A DNA stretch of 64,000 nucleotides from Methylophilaceae bacterium (GCA_027488395.1 JAIYBT010000013.1:56917-120916), one strand, 5' to 3'; counted from the stretch's first letter, positions 19,770 to 29,625 are shown. A program made the numbers and translations. The notes: a model not told the origin generated them from the sequence alone.

Positions 19770-20510
19770 ATGATAATTACAAGTGACATTGTTGACCTAC
19801 CAACGCCAACGGGCGTCATGCGAACGTACATCCATCGCCCTAAAGATTCCCGTCCTGTCCCCGCAGTATTGTTTTACTCAGAGATTTTTCAACAAACCAC
19901 CCCAATTGAACGTGCAGCTCGCTACCTTGCCAGTCATGGTTATGCCGTACTGGTACCTGAAGTGTTTCATGAGTTAAATCCGATCGGCACTGTATTAGGT
20001 TACGACGATGCTGGGCGTGACAAAGGCAATGATGACAAAATGGCCAAAGACGTCCAAGCCTACGACAGTGATAACCGCGCCATGATTGATTTTTTAAACA
20101 CGCAACCGTGGTATAGCGGAAAATTAGGCGCAGCAGGTTTTTGTATTGGTGGGCATTTAGCGTTCCGTGCTGCCCTGCAGCCTGAAGTGCTAGCAACAGC
20201 TTGTTTTTATGCAACCGATTTGCACACCACGATCATCCCCAACCAACCTGGTCAGCACAGCATGGAGCGGATTGCGGAAATCAAAGGCGAATTATTAATG
20301 ATTTGGGGTAAGCAAGATCCGCATATTCCTAGTGATAAACGCATTGAGCTTTACCAGCGTTTTGCACAAGTGCCAGGCTTACACTACACTTGGCATGAGT
20401 TGAATGGTCAGCATGCCTTTATGCGTGATGAGGGTGAGCGCTATGATGCGCAATTAGCCAGCATCGGCTATCAACTCACATTACAAATGTTGGGTAATCA
20501 GCTGAAATAA
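19770..20510 (+). CDS. Dienelactone hydrolase family protein
   Basis: 246 residues, starting at the ATG behind AAGGGA (the open frame begins at an upstream TTG, 19749, which lacks such a site). The alpha/beta-hydrolase catalytic set is Cys125 (GFCIGGHLAF), Asp183 (GKQDPHIP) and His215 (NGQHAFMRD). Cys as nucleophile is typical of the dienelactone hydrolase family, which cleaves lactones and related esters. No aromatic-degradation genes are nearby, so its natural substrate may be a different ester. A 9-base stem-loop spans the stop codon. Confidence 0.85.
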   Translation: MIITSDIVDLPTPTGVMRTYIHRPKDSRPVPAVLFYSEIFQQTTPIERAARYLASHGYAVLVPEVFHELNPIGTVLGYDDAGRDKGNDDKMAKDVQAYDSDNRAMIDFLNTQPWYSGKLGAAGFCIGGHLAFRAALQPEVLATACFYATDLHTTIIPNQPGQHSMERIAEIKGELLMIWGKQDPHIPSDKRIELYQRFAQVPGLHYTWHELNGQHAFMRDEGERYDAQLASIGYQLTLQMLGNQLK

Positions 20511-20520
20511 CCAGCTGATT
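20496..20520 (+). terminator. Stem-loop at the end of the dienelactone hydrolase gene
   Basis: AATCAGCTG / CAGCTGATT, nine perfect pairs around a 7-base loop, covering the stop codon. The T-tract after it is short, so termination is likely weak. Confidence 0.45.
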
Positions 20521-20653
20521 TGTAGTGGCATTACAATTGATGGTCTGTTGATACGTAGAAACAGCTTGATTGAACGTTAGGCAGTCTATTTCAGTCCCTG
20601 TGTTCACCAAAAGTGAATGCTTTTTCAATAAATTAAAAATTTAAGAGACGCTT

Positions 20654-22168
20654 ATGACGACAAAAAATGCAGATATCGGTTTAGTAGGGTTAGCGGTGAT
20701 GGGCCAAAATTTAGCCCTGAATATTGCTGACCATGGATACACCATCGCGGTCTACAACCGTGACCCTAAAAAAATGCTGAGCTTTATTGAGGAATGTAAG
20801 AAAAACGAGCCTTCACATGAGCGGGTCGTGGGTCATGCAGATTTAGCCTCGTTTGTCTTGAGTATTAAGCGTCCGCGTAAAATTGTCTTGTTAGTGAAAG
20901 CGGGCAGTGCGACTGACGTCACAATTAACGCTTTATTGCCGTTCCTAGAGCAAGGCGACATCATTATTGACGGTGGCAATGCGTTATGGACAGATACCAT
21001 TCGCCGTGAAAAAGAACTTGCAGCCAAGGGCATCGAATTTATTGGCTCTGGCGTGTCTGGTGGCGAAACAGGTGCACGCTTCGGCCCGTCACTCATGCCT
21101 TCAGGCACCCGCAAAGCTTGGTCTAGCCTAGAGCCTATTTGGCGTGATATCGCCGCCAAAGTGGATCCAGTGACCGGTGCGCCTTTAGAAGGTGGTGCGC
21201 CAGGCAAACCAGTAGTCGGTGGGTTCTCTTGTGCTGAATATATTGGTCCTGACGGTGCTGGCCATTATGTCAAAATGGTGCACAACGGTATCGAATATAT
21301 CGATATGCAATTAATTTGCGAAGCCTACTGGTTGATGAAAAATCTGTTGGGCATGCCAGCGGATGAAATTGGTAAAGTATTTGCAGATTGGAACAAAGGT
21401 GAGTTATCAAGCTTCTTGATTGAAATTACTGCAGATATCTTGCAACAAAAAGATCCCGCTGGAAAAGGCTTTTTGGTCGATCAAATTTTAGATACCGCTG
21501 GTCAAAAGGGCACGGGTCAGTGGACAGCGGCAAACGCGCTTGAATTGGGCGCGCCTGCTAACGCGATTGCTGCCGCCGTGTATGCCCGCGCGTTATCAAG
21601 CTTAAAAGAAGAGCGTGTTGAGGCGAGCAAGATTCTAAAAGGGCCTGTGATTGTGCAAGAAAAAGACAAGCCTGCCATTATTGAAGCAATTAAAAACGCG
21701 CTGTATTGCTCAAAAATTTGTGCGTATGCGCAAGGTTTTCAGCTGATGGATAAAGCGCAAGTGGCGTATAACTGGAAGCTTAACTTTGGCGAAATTGCTC
21801 AAATTTGGCGCGGCGGTTGCATTATTCGCGCCCGTTTCTTGCAAAAAATCACCGATGCTTATGCACTTAACTCACGTTTGAAAAACCTGATGTTAGACCC
21901 CTATTTCACCAATGCCATGAACGAGGGCCAAGCAGGTTGGCGTAAAGTGATTGCGTTGGCTGTCACCAATGGGATTCCTGCGCAGGGGTTTGCTGCAGCG
22001 TTGGCTTACTATGATGGTTATCGAAGTGCTGATCTGCCTGCGAACTTGTTGCAAGGCCAGCGTGACTTCTTTGGCGCACATACTTACGAGCGTAAAGATC
22101 AACCACGCGGTCAATTCTTCCACCTCGATTGGCCAGAAACAGGTCGTCCACAGTTAACAATCGATTAA
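20654..22168 (+). CDS. gnd: 6-phosphogluconate dehydrogenase, decarboxylating
   Basis: 504 residues, the long form that mostly uses NADP+. It oxidises and decarboxylates 6-phosphogluconate to ribulose 5-phosphate. The N-terminal Rossmann motif is [20 protein letters not shown] with NRDP after the second strand. [21 protein letters not shown] and [16 protein letters not shown] (catalytic Lys) are the family signatures, and the helical C-terminal domain contains [16 protein letters not shown]. In methylotrophs this enzyme closes the cyclic ribulose monophosphate oxidation of formaldehyde; that role is inferred from the probable host. It is a single gene ending in a strong terminator. Confidence 0.97.
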   Translation: MTTKNADIGLVGLAVMGQNLALNIADHGYTIAVYNRDPKKMLSFIEECKKNEPSHERVVGHADLASFVLSIKRPRKIVLLVKAGSATDVTINALLPFLEQGDIIIDGGNALWTDTIRREKELAAKGIEFIGSGVSGGETGARFGPSLMPSGTRKAWSSLEPIWRDIAAKVDPVTGAPLEGGAPGKPVVGGFSCAEYIGPDGAGHYVKMVHNGIEYIDMQLICEAYWLMKNLLGMPADEIGKVFADWNKGELSSFLIEITADILQQKDPAGKGFLVDQILDTAGQKGTGQWTAANALELGAPANAIAAAVYARALSSLKEERVEASKILKGPVIVQEKDKPAIIEAIKNALYCSKICAYAQGFQLMDKAQVAYNWKLNFGEIAQIWRGGCIIRARFLQKITDAYALNSRLKNLMLDPYFTNAMNEGQAGWRKVIALAVTNGIPAQGFAAALAYYDGYRSADLPANLLQGQRDFFGAHTYERKDQPRGQFFHLDWPETGRPQLTID

Positions 22169-22209
22169 GTACTTGAGAGATGCCGACCAGCAATGGCTTG
22201 GCGCTGCAA

Positions 22210-22240
22210 TAAAAAAGGATGGCAATGCCATCCTTTTTTA
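22210..22240 (+). terminator. Terminator after gnd
   Basis: AAAAAAGGATGGCA / TGCCATCCTTTTTT hairpin with a long T-run. Confidence 0.9.
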
Positions 22241-22922
22241 TTGGTGGAGATCTACATTAAGCGAGTCATCCGCTGTCGATTCATTCACTGCTTGATCATT
22301 CACTGGGTCTATCGGAGCAAATGTTCGAATCCAATATGAGTTTGCCCTAGCTAGGTTTCGCTTGGCTGCGTCACGTGCTGGTCAATGTTTGGATAAGTGA
22401 GGTACTTTTAAAAAGTGCGCTGGTTAAACGCAGTCGCAACTAGATTCTAAAAATCGATGTAATTCAATGATGGCTTTTTGATGTTGATCCGCTACTGATT
22501 GATGCGTTGGAACAGGGCTTGCGTGTGATTTTGAAAGCGCTGGCGTATAAATATCATCTAATAAAAACGCTGGGGTGGCGGAAATCGGAGTGGCTTCTAC
22601 AATGTGCATTTTAAAAATATCCTTTTGGGAGTGAGTTCAATAAACGATATACCGACGAATTGTGTTCGCCAGTGATTCAGGCGCAACTTAGCGCAAATAG
22701 TTCCATCGATCAACTGAATGCGGCAACATGGGTGTGACCAACTTTGCCACTGTACACCAGTCATGCGTATTCAATCATCACAAAGCAAGCTTAATGCCAT
22801 GCATTGCATGAACGAACAACGCATAAATACGTGGTTGATTTCAAACACTGCGTAAAACAACCAGCATAAATGATTGCTTTTAAGTAAAATATCGGCTGAT
22901 CTATTTAAAACTGAAGAGCAAC
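22241..22922. other. 680-base stretch with no clear gene
   Basis: Contains one doubtful small leftward frame (22424-22609, listed separately) and, just beyond it on the same strand, a further open stretch (about 22374 down to 22240) that has no start codon. No thiamine riboswitch features are visible before thiS, although that is where one could be expected. No repeat or terminator beyond the gnd one is seen. Confidence 0.4.
22424..22609 (-). CDS. Doubtful 61-residue protein
   Basis: Starts with ATG behind AAAAGGAT (spacing about 10 bases). The product has no signal peptide or membrane segment; its C-terminal third (HQKAIIELHRFLESSCDCV) looks helical and ends with two cysteines. I recognise no family. 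It sits alone in an otherwise gene-free stretch. About 45 codons of open frame follow downstream in another phase, so it might also be the front end of a broken gene. Confidence 0.3.
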   Translation of the reverse strand: MHIVEATPISATPAFLLDDIYTPALSKSHASPVPTHQSVADQHQKAIIELHRFLESSCDCV

Positions 22923-23126
22923 ATGGAAATTACTGTTAATGGAACCCCCATGCAATTGCCAATCTCAGTGAACTCAGTGCTATTGTTGGTCGAACACATG
23001 CAACTGGTGGGTAAGCGGATTGCCATTGAACGTAACGGTGAGATTGTCCCCCGTAGTCAGTTTGCAGCCGTAGCATTGTCAGCGGGTGATCGTTTAGAAA
23101 TTGTGGGTGCAGTGGGTGGCGGATAA
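22923..23126 (+). CDS. thiS: Sulfur carrier protein ThiS
   Basis: 67 residues ending in the Gly-Gly tail (VGAVGGG; the last two glycines carry the thiocarboxylate). It delivers sulfur for the thiazole ring of thiamine. Ubiquitin-like fold expected. GAAGAG precedes the start codon. thiG follows 50 bases later, as in most proteobacteria. No riboswitch is visible upstream. Confidence 0.95.
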   Translation: MEITVNGTPMQLPISVNSVLLLVEHMQLVGKRIAIERNGEIVPRSQFAAVALSAGDRLEIVGAVGGG

Positions 23127-23176
23127 GCCTATCTTTGCTCTAATGAAAACCCTTCCTTTAAGTGAGAAATGAATAC

Positions 23177-23959
23177 ATGAATGATGACTTAGTCATTGCA
23201 GGCAAATCTTATGCATCTCGCCTGTTAGTTGGCACTGGTAAGTACCAAGATTTTCAACAAACGCGTGCAGCCATCGATGCCAGTGGTGCGGAAATTGTAA
23301 CGGTTGCTATTCGTCGGACTAATATTGGACAAGATGCCAATAGCCCCTCATTATTGGATGTGTTGCCACCTTCCAAATATACCTATTTACCCAACACCGC
23401 AGGCTGTTACAGCGCAGAGGATGCGGTTAGAACCTTGCGTTTAGCACGTGAGTTATTAGACGATCATCGTTTGGTCAAGCTCGAAGTACTGGGGGATCCC
23501 AACACCTTGTATCCCAACGTGATTGAAACCATCGCCGCCGCAAAAACCTTGGTTAAAGAAGGGTTTGATGTGATGGTGTATACCTCTGATGACCCAATTA
23601 TTGCGAAGCAACTGGAAGATATTGGGTGTGTGGCAGTGATGCCATTGGCTTCTTTGATTGGCTCAGGCATGGGCATATTAAATCCGTGGAATTTGCAAAT
23701 TATTATTGAAAACGCGCATATTCCCGTGCTGGTCGATGCTGGTGTAGGGTGTGCCTCGGATGCTGCCATCGCAATGGAATTGGGCTGTGCTGGTGTGCTG
23801 ATGAACACCGCCATTGCCGCAGCGCGTGACCCCATTTTAATGGCTGGCGCAATGCGTAAAGCGATTGAGGCTGGTCGGGAATCCTATTTAGCTGGACGGA
23901 TGGCTAAGAAATTATATTCAGCCAGCCCAAGCTCACCCACCCAAGGCATGATCGCGTAA
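23177..23959 (+). CDS. thiG: Thiazole synthase ThiG
   Basis: 260 residues from the ATG at 23177; a GTG at 23162 is also in frame. It condenses deoxyxylulose 5-phosphate, dehydroglycine and the ThiS thiocarboxylate to the thiazole phosphate. The catalytic lysine is in [18 protein letters not shown]. Other signatures are [21 protein letters not shown] and the phosphate-binding [23 protein letters not shown]. It forms one run with thiS and then apaG (1 base downstream of the stop). A ThiO-like glycine oxidase, which could supply dehydroglycine, lies far away at 41.5 kb. Confidence 0.97.
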   Translation: MNDDLVIAGKSYASRLLVGTGKYQDFQQTRAAIDASGAEIVTVAIRRTNIGQDANSPSLLDVLPPSKYTYLPNTAGCYSAEDAVRTLRLARELLDDHRLVKLEVLGDPNTLYPNVIETIAAAKTLVKEGFDVMVYTSDDPIIAKQLEDIGCVAVMPLASLIGSGMGILNPWNLQIIIENAHIPVLVDAGVGCASDAAIAMELGCAGVLMNTAIAAARDPILMAGAMRKAIEAGRESYLAGRMAKKLYSASPSSPTQGMIA

Positions 23960-23960
23960 C

Positions 23961-24344
23961 ATGACAGTGCATACCGCATATATGTGTTCAGTATCGGTTA
24001 AAACCGCATACTTATCTGAGCAATCATCGGTTGAGGCGGGTCAATACGTGTACGCCTACACCGTGACGATCCGCAACGTAGGCAATATTGCCGTGCAGCT
24101 GATTAGTCGGCATTGGGTCATAACCGACGCAAATGCGGAGGTCAAAGAGGTCAAGGGCCTCGGCTTAGTAGGGGAGCAGCCTTTGCTTGAGCCAGATGCA
24201 GTGTTTGAATACACCAGCAGTGTGGTGTTTCGTACGCCCAGTGGGGAAATGCGTGGTAAATATCAATTGGTCGCGGTGGATGGACATTGGTTTGAAGTTG
24301 AGGTGCCGACGTTTTGGCTGCATCAAGCCGCAGGGTTGCATTGA
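23961..24344 (+). CDS. apaG: ApaG family protein
   Basis: 127 residues, one beta-sandwich domain. Typical segments are QYVYAYTVTIRNVGN, SRHWVITDANAEV and GLGLVGEQPLLEPDAVFEYTS, with the glycine-rich GMRGKYQ-like region near the end. ApaG has been linked to cobalt and magnesium resistance and to Ap4A turnover; its biochemical function is not settled. It starts one base after the thiG stop and precedes mltA by 16 bases, so it is part of the same transcription unit. Confidence 0.93.
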   Translation: MTVHTAYMCSVSVKTAYLSEQSSVEAGQYVYAYTVTIRNVGNIAVQLISRHWVITDANAEVKEVKGLGLVGEQPLLEPDAVFEYTSSVVFRTPSGEMRGKYQLVAVDGHWFEVEVPTFWLHQAAGLH

Positions 24345-24360
24345 TTTACGTAGGTACGCG

Positions 24361-25641
24361 ATGAATACTGGCTTGTTGTGGCCCAAATCGTGGCAGAAAA
24401 TATCTGTTAAGTTGGCCTTGTGCTTTTTTAGCATAGGTCTTGTAGCCTGCGCATCTGCCCCTTGGCTAGATTCAAACGAAGCGTCGCCACAGCCGCCCAC
24501 ACAAGTCTCTGTGCCAACAAATCCTACTACGATAGCAATAACATCGCCCAATGTGCAGACCCCTGTCAATGAGGTGCCTTATGCTGGGCTAAAACCTGTT
24601 TCTTGGGCAGATTTGCCAGGGTTGAGTCAAGAGCAATGGGTAGAGAGTTGGCCGGTGTGGTTGCAAAGTTGTCAGGGCTTAAAACAAAAAGCAGAATGGC
24701 GTGAAGTGTGCAGTCTCGCTTTGACGGTTTCCGCAAAAGACCCGCAAGCGATAGTTGGCTATTGGCAGCAATATTTTCAAGTTTATGCAACATCCCAGGC
24801 AGACGGTCGTGATCAGGGCTTAATCACTGGGTATTACCAACCTGTTTTAAAGGGGGCAAAAACGCCAACCATACGCTATTCCATTCCGTTATACAAAACG
24901 CCTGTTGATTTAATCACGGTAAGTTTAAATGGCTTGTTTCCAGAGCTGAAATACAAGCGCGTTCGTGGGCGTATTCAGGGGCAATCATTGGTGCCTTACT
25001 ACACGCGGGCCGAGATAGAGCGTGCGAATTCACCATTGCAGGGACAAGAGCTGGTGTGGGTCGAAGATGCCGTGGAGGCCTTTTTTTTGCAAGTACAAGG
25101 CTCAGGCATGGTCGAGCTCGAGCCGAGCGGATATATGCATGTAGGCTATGCCGACCAAAACGGGCATCCTTATCAATCGATTGGGCGTTTACTGGTTGAA
25201 CGGGGTGAAATGACCGCCAGTGAGGCTTCGATGCAAACCATCAAAGCTTGGGGTAAAGCCCATCCTACGCAATTACGTGCGTTGTTAGATGCCAATCCGA
25301 GTTATGTGTTCTTTAAAGAATTGCCACAAGGCTTGACTGGACCGTTGGGTGCGTTGGGTGTGCCGTTAACTGCTGGACGTAGTGTGGCAGTGGATCCTTT
25401 TTATGTACCTTTGGGTGCGCCTTATTATTTGGTAACCACCTTGCCCAATCAGTCGCAGCCATTGCAACAATTAATGATGGCTCAAGATACCGGTGGCGCG
25501 ATTAAGGGAGGCGTGCGTGCAGACGTGTATTGGGGTGCAGGCGAATCTGCAGGCAAAATGGCTGGGGCCATGCGTCAAACGGGGCAAGCTTGGGTCTGGT
25601 TGCCAAAAACAATGAAGCTACCTGCGGCGGTGGCGCATTAA
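24361..25641 (+). CDS. mltA: Membrane-bound lytic murein transglycosylase A
   Basis: 426 residues. The ATG at 24361 gives a lipoprotein signal ending LVACAS; the frame is open further upstream, but that part overlaps apaG. The enzyme cleaves the glycan strands of murein to 1,6-anhydromuropeptides from the periplasmic side of the outer membrane. The MltA domain (GLITGYYQPVLKG, FFLQVQGSGMVEL) is followed by the 3D domain with its aspartates (AQDTGGAIKGGVRADVYWG). The product could feed anhydromuramic acid to AnmK, encoded at 32 kb. It precedes ubiC by one base. Confidence 0.95.
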   Translation: MNTGLLWPKSWQKISVKLALCFFSIGLVACASAPWLDSNEASPQPPTQVSVPTNPTTIAITSPNVQTPVNEVPYAGLKPVSWADLPGLSQEQWVESWPVWLQSCQGLKQKAEWREVCSLALTVSAKDPQAIVGYWQQYFQVYATSQADGRDQGLITGYYQPVLKGAKTPTIRYSIPLYKTPVDLITVSLNGLFPELKYKRVRGRIQGQSLVPYYTRAEIERANSPLQGQELVWVEDAVEAFFLQVQGSGMVELEPSGYMHVGYADQNGHPYQSIGRLLVERGEMTASEASMQTIKAWGKAHPTQLRALLDANPSYVFFKELPQGLTGPLGALGVPLTAGRSVAVDPFYVPLGAPYYLVTTLPNQSQPLQQLMMAQDTGGAIKGGVRADVYWGAGESAGKMAGAMRQTGQAWVWLPKTMKLPAAVAH

Positions 25642-25642
25642 G

Positions 25643-26200
25643 ATGCCGGTCCAGCGTGCGCAGGGACGGTTGGTATGGCAACGACATGTGATTGGTCAAT
25701 TCTCACAGCGGCCTTGGTTGCAATCGCCAGGGTCGCTCACGCAATTGCTCAAATCGCGGTATGCAGATTTTGTCGTGCACACGCAAAACGAGGGCTGGTG
25801 TAAGCCGTTGCAAGAGGATTGGCCGATGCTGCAAGTAGGGCGTCAATCCAGTCATTACTGGGTACGCGATGTATGGTTGATGGGGGGTGGGAGACCGCGA
25901 GTGTTTGCTCATAGCGTAATTCCAAGGCAAGCCTTACGAAGTGCATGGCGTCAATTGCGATCAATGGGTGTGCGGCCCCTCGGTGCGGCTTTGTTTGCAA
26001 ATCCGCGTATACAGCGCGGCGCCCTAAGTTTTTGTAAATTGCCTAGGCAGCATGTGCTGATGAGAACAATTCAACAAACACTCAATATGCAACATTATCC
26101 AGTGATTTGGGCGCGGCGCTCGATGTTTGCACAAGGGCGCAATCAGTTATTAGTGACAGAAGTGTTTTTACCTGAGGACTTACATGACACAGCATGCTGA
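25643..26200 (+). CDS. ubiC: Chorismate lyase
   Basis: 185 residues. It removes pyruvate from chorismate to give 4-hydroxybenzoate, the first step of ubiquinone synthesis. Family features include YWVRDVWLMGGGRPRVFAHSVIP, LGAALFANPRIQRGAL and WARRSMFAQGRNQLLVTEVFLP at the C-terminus. UbiC proteins are poorly conserved, but the adjacent ubiA, whose start overlaps this gene by 17 bases, makes the assignment firm. The start follows mltA by one base, so coupling with the murein hydrolase gene is positional only. Confidence 0.92.
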   Translation: MPVQRAQGRLVWQRHVIGQFSQRPWLQSPGSLTQLLKSRYADFVVHTQNEGWCKPLQEDWPMLQVGRQSSHYWVRDVWLMGGGRPRVFAHSVIPRQALRSAWRQLRSMGVRPLGAALFANPRIQRGALSFCKLPRQHVLMRTIQQTLNMQHYPVIWARRSMFAQGRNQLLVTEVFLPEDLHDTAC

Positions 26201-27074
26201 TGCGATCGTAAAAGTCACTTGGTACCAGCGTTGGCATGCGATTTATCGACTGACACGGCTTGATAAGCCAGTCGGAATATGGTTGTTACTGTGGCCGACG
26301 CTCTGGGGGCTGTTGGTTGCAGGCGAAGGGTATCCAAGCATTAAAATCACCATCGTTTTTGTGGTGGGTACGATATTGATGCGTTCTGCAGGATGTGTAT
26401 TCAATGATATTGCTGATCGTCATTGGGATGGTGCAGTGGCGAGAACGCAATACCGTCCTTTGGTCACCGGCGAGCTTAGCGTCAAGCAGGCATATTTAGT
26501 GGCGTTCAGTCTGTTACTGATGGCATTTGTGCTGGTGTGTCAATTAGATTGGTTGGTGGTGATTTGGTCAATCCCTGCCGTATTTTTGACGATTAGCTAT
26601 CCTTATACCAAGCGTTTTTTTGCCGTTCCGCAAGCATATCTTGGGCTTGCCTTTGGTTTTGGCATCCCGATGGCGTTTGTCGCAATACAGGGACATACCA
26701 CAGCAACGGCTTGGTATTTGCTGTTCGCAACGTTTTGTTGGGCGATTGCATACGATACCGAATACGCCATGGTAGATCGTGACGATGATGCCAAGATCGG
26801 CATACGCTCCAGTGCCTTGACGTTTGGGCGTTACGACGTTGCGATGATCATGGGTTGTTTTTGCTTGATGATGCTGACTTGGGCTTGGTTAGGCGTCACG
26901 CTTGCACTGGCATGGCCTTTTTGGACAGGATGGGGCATTGCCATCGTACAAATTGTGTTGCAATTTCAACGCATTCGAGCACGTCAAACGCAGGCCTGTT
27001 TCAAAGCGTTTTTGCATAATGTGTGGATAGGCGCCAGTCTCACGATAGGGCTTATGTTGTCTTATTGGCTGTGA
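26184..27074 (+). CDS. ubiA: 4-hydroxybenzoate octaprenyltransferase
   Basis: 296 residues, polytopic membrane protein with about eight helices. It attaches the polyprenyl chain to 4-hydroxybenzoate. The first Asp-rich motif is NDIADRHWDGAVARTQYRPL and the second DTEYAMVDRDDDAKIGIRS; both bind the Mg-diphosphate. The N-terminal LDKPVGIWLLLWPTLWGL is a family signature. The start lies inside the end of ubiC. The quinone it helps make is the likely electron acceptor of the cytochrome b561 and respiratory chain. Confidence 0.97.
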   Translation: MTQHADAIVKVTWYQRWHAIYRLTRLDKPVGIWLLLWPTLWGLLVAGEGYPSIKITIVFVVGTILMRSAGCVFNDIADRHWDGAVARTQYRPLVTGELSVKQAYLVAFSLLLMAFVLVCQLDWLVVIWSIPAVFLTISYPYTKRFFAVPQAYLGLAFGFGIPMAFVAIQGHTTATAWYLLFATFCWAIAYDTEYAMVDRDDDAKIGIRSSALTFGRYDVAMIMGCFCLMMLTWAWLGVTLALAWPFWTGWGIAIVQIVLQFQRIRARQTQACFKAFLHNVWIGASLTIGLMLSYWL

Positions 27075-27120
27075 GTGTAGCCGCAGCGTTCGTCGCGCGT
27101 AGAACCTCAAAAAGTCCCGT

Positions 27121-27140
27121 GACTAATTTTGGAATTAGTC
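27121..27140. repeat. Perfect inverted repeat before the ribosomal promoter
   Basis: GACTAATT, TTGG, AATTAGTC: eight perfect pairs. It ends one base before the -35 box of the rplM promoter. There is no T-run, so it is not a standard ubiA terminator; an operator or an upstream activator site is possible. Confidence 0.6.
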
Positions 27141-27141
27141 G

Positions 27142-27171
27142 TTGACAAGCTTTGCTACCGCGGCATATAAT
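27142..27171 (+). promoter_or_regulatory. Consensus sigma-70 promoter of rplM-rpsI
   Basis: TTGACA (27142-27147), 18-base spacer, TATAAT (27166-27171): both boxes are perfect. The rplM start codon is 42 bases downstream of the -10 box. Confidence 0.9.
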
Positions 27172-27212
27172 CCGCCCTCTTAATTTACACGCTATAACTT
27201 GGTCGTTATAAA

Positions 27213-27641
27213 ATGAAAACATTTTCAGCTAAATCGCATGAAGTACAACGTGACTGGTTCGTGATCGACGCCTCTGACTTGGTGTTAGGTCGATTGGCAA
27301 GCGCTATTGCGCACCGTTTGCGCGGTAAACACAAAGCCATCTATACCCCACACGTGGATACAGGCGACTACATTGTCGTGATCAATGCCGACAAAATTAA
27401 AGTAACGGGTAACAAAGCGGGTGATAAATTGTATCATCGCCACTCTGGCTATCCAGGCGGTATTACGACCACTTCATTTTCAAAAATGCAAGACCGCTTT
27501 CCAGGCCGTGCATTAGAAAAAGCTGTTAAAGGCATGTTACCTAAAGGTCCTTTAGGCTACGCAATGATCAAAAAAATGAAGGTGTACGCAGGTGACAAAC
27601 ACGAGCACGTGGCGCAACAACCTCAACCATTAACCATTTAA
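27213..27641 (+). CDS. rplM: 50S ribosomal protein L13
   Basis: 142 residues, the exact usual length. Signatures are [38 protein letters not shown] and [13 protein letters not shown]. It is an early assembly protein of the large subunit, made with S9 from one operon under a consensus promoter. Confidence 0.99.
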   Translation: MKTFSAKSHEVQRDWFVIDASDLVLGRLASAIAHRLRGKHKAIYTPHVDTGDYIVVINADKIKVTGNKAGDKLYHRHSGYPGGITTTSFSKMQDRFPGRALEKAVKGMLPKGPLGYAMIKKMKVYAGDKHEHVAQQPQPLTI

Positions 27642-27664
27642 GCTAAAGACGATTAGGATAAAAC

Positions 27665-28057
27665 ATGATCGGTAAATATAACTATGGCACAGGCCGCCGT
27701 AAAAGTTCAGTGGCCCGTGTTTTCTTAAAGTCTGGTAGCGGCAACATCGTCGTGAACGATAAACCAGCTGATGTATATTTCTCACGTGAAACATCACGGA
27801 TGATTTTGCGCCAGCCTTTAGAGTTAACTAATAACACAGCGACGTTTGACATTATTGTTAACGTGCATGGCGGTGGTGAATCTGGTCAAGCTGGTGCGGT
27901 ACGTCACGGCATTACCCGTGCTTTGATTGATTACGATACTGCGCTTAAAAGTGCTTTGTCTCATGCTGGTTTTGTGACACGTGATGCACGTGAAGTAGAA
28001 CGTAAAAAAGTGGGTCTACGTAAAGCACGTCGTCGTAAACAGTTCTCCAAACGTTAA
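27665..28057 (+). CDS. rpsI: 30S ribosomal protein S9
   Basis: 130 residues, ending in the basic tail [12 protein letters not shown] that reaches the P-site t[17 protein letters not shown] is the N-terminal family signature. It follows rplM by 23 bases and is closed by a terminator. Confidence 0.99.
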   Translation: MIGKYNYGTGRRKSSVARVFLKSGSGNIVVNDKPADVYFSRETSRMILRQPLELTNNTATFDIIVNVHGGGESGQAGAVRHGITRALIDYDTALKSALSHAGFVTRDAREVERKKVGLRKARRRKQFSKR

Positions 28058-28086
28058 TTTTGTAACGTTTGCTGAGTTAGATAAGC

Positions 28087-28113
28087 AAAAAGGTCGCATT
28101 GGCGGCCTTTTTC
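28087..28113 (+). terminator. Terminator after rpsI
   Basis: AAAAAGGTCGC / GCGGCCTTTTT hairpin (one G-T pair) with a 4-base loop, followed by T-rich sequence. Confidence 0.85.
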
Positions 28114-28155
28114 ATTTATTGTTTCACTTCTGTTTGCAATCTAAATCGTATCAAC

Positions 28156-29202
28156 ATGAAAAAAATCAAAATCGGCATCGTCGGTGGTACAGGATATACC
28201 GGTGTTGAGTTGCTGAGGTTGCTTGCGCGACATCCCCATGCAGTCATACAAGTCATTACCTCGCGTGGTGAAGCTGGTTTGCCAGTCGCAGACATGTTCC
28301 CAAGTTTACGAGGCGTGGTTGATCTGTTGTTTTCTGATCCCGCGCAAGTGGATTTAACGCAATGTGACGTTGTATTTTTTGCAACGCCCCACGGCGTAGC
28401 CATGCAACAAGCGCCCTCGTTAGTCGCTGCTGGCGTAAAGGTAATTGATTTAGCTGCCGATTTTAGGTTGCAAGATACACAGGTGTTTGAACACTGGTAC
28501 AAATTAGCCCATGCCTGCCCTGATCTATTGCAACAAGCAGTGTATGGGTTACCAGAACTCTATGCTCAACACATTGTAGATGCACAAGTCATCGGCAATC
28601 CTGGATGTTATCCGACCACGGTTTTGCTGGGCTTAGCGCCTTTGCTCGAACAGGATTGGTTAGATCTTTCGGTGCCTATTATTGCTGATGCTAAATCGGG
28701 CGTATCTGGCGCTGGGCGTAAAGCAGAAGTAGCTACGCTGTTCGCTGAAGCCAGTGATAATCTTCGCGCGTACGGCGTTGCAGGTCACCGTCATCAGCCT
28801 GAAATCCTCGCACAATTGAGGCAACTGTCAGGCCATCCTGAAATACAACTGATCTTTGTACCGCATTTGATTCCAATGATACGTGGCATGCTCACCACAT
28901 TACATGTGAAATTGAACGCGCAAGGACAAGCGCAACAACTGCAGTCCGTTTACCAAGCACGCTATCAAGCTTCACCCTTTGTTGATGTCATGCCCGCAGG
29001 CGCATTGCCTGACACTCGCTCTGTGCGTGGCAGCAATCAATTAAGAATTGCCATCACCCCACAACAGGATGGCTATGTGACCATCGTTGTGGTGCAAGAT
29101 AACTTAGTGAAAGGCGCTTCTGGTCAGGCCATCCAAAATATGAATCTGATGTTTGATTTGCCAGCCGATGCTGGATTGCAAGTGTTACCGTTGTTGCCAT
29201 AA
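28156..29202 (+). CDS. argC: N-acetyl-gamma-glutamyl-phosphate reductase
   Basis: 348 residues from the ATG at 28156; the longer frame upstream runs into the rpsI terminator and has no ribosome site. It reduces N-acetylglutamyl phosphate to the semialdehyde in arginine synthesis, with [23 protein letters not shown] binds NADPH; the catalytic Cys is in [27 protein letters not shown] carries the active-site His. The last base of the stop is the first base of the next gene's start. Confidence 0.97.
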   Translation: MKKIKIGIVGGTGYTGVELLRLLARHPHAVIQVITSRGEAGLPVADMFPSLRGVVDLLFSDPAQVDLTQCDVVFFATPHGVAMQQAPSLVAAGVKVIDLAADFRLQDTQVFEHWYKLAHACPDLLQQAVYGLPELYAQHIVDAQVIGNPGCYPTTVLLGLAPLLEQDWLDLSVPIIADAKSGVSGAGRKAEVATLFAEASDNLRAYGVAGHRHQPEILAQLRQLSGHPEIQLIFVPHLIPMIRGMLTTLHVKLNAQGQAQQLQSVYQARYQASPFVDVMPAGALPDTRSVRGSNQLRIAITPQQDGYVTIVVVQDNLVKGASGQAIQNMNLMFDLPADAGLQVLPLLP

Positions 29203-29567
29203 TGATTAGACCGATTCGCAGACGCTTGCGCAACCATTTTGGGTTGACCGCACGACAAGTCGCGGTACGGTCACACCGACCTTGGTATTTTCAGAGTGTA
29301 TTGGCCGTCAGCTATGTGTTGCTAGGTTTTGCACTCGCCTATTGGGTATTACACGATAGCGAGGCTGAGCATGTGCGCTGGCGATTAAAGCAATTGACAC
29401 TGGAAAATGCGGCATTACAGAAAAAAATGATCGCCTCACAACAAGAGCTACAGGTAGAATTAGCCACCAGTAACAACCTTGCCAAAACCTTAACGGCGCA
29501 ACAAGATGAAAATATAAAATTAAAAGAAGAGCTGGTGTTTTATAAGAATATGACAGGCAAGCGTTAG
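29202..29567 (+). CDS. DUF6776-type membrane protein with coiled coil
   Basis: 121 residues: a basic N-terminus (1-28), one membrane helix (about 30-48, FQSVLAVSYVLLGFALAYWVL), then a heptad-rich coiled coil to the end. It has no known catalytic motif. The arrangement argC, this protein, bactofilin, erpA is a recurring order in betaproteobacteria, and its single-pass plus coiled-coil build suggests a partner of the bactofilin in the cell envelope. That role is inference. Confidence 0.8.
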   Translation: MIRPIRRRLRNHFGLTARQVAVRSHRPWYFQSVLAVSYVLLGFALAYWVLHDSEAEHVRWRLKQLTLENAALQKKMIASQQELQVELATSNNLAKTLTAQQDENIKLKEELVFYKNMTGKR

Positions 29568-29625
29568 TGATGTCTGTGCGCTATTGGCGAGAATCACGCT
29601 CGAATTCACAATCCTAGGAAGTCTC

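Noticed and set aside
22321..22336. GTTCGAATCC-like run resembling the T-loop of a tRNA
   Set aside because: The flanking bases do not form a T-stem, and no acceptor or anticodon arms can be drawn around it.
22800..22922. Possible thiamine (TPP) riboswitch before thiS
   Set aside because: No CUGAGA-type and no second conserved segment are visible, and there is no terminator hairpin in front of the start.
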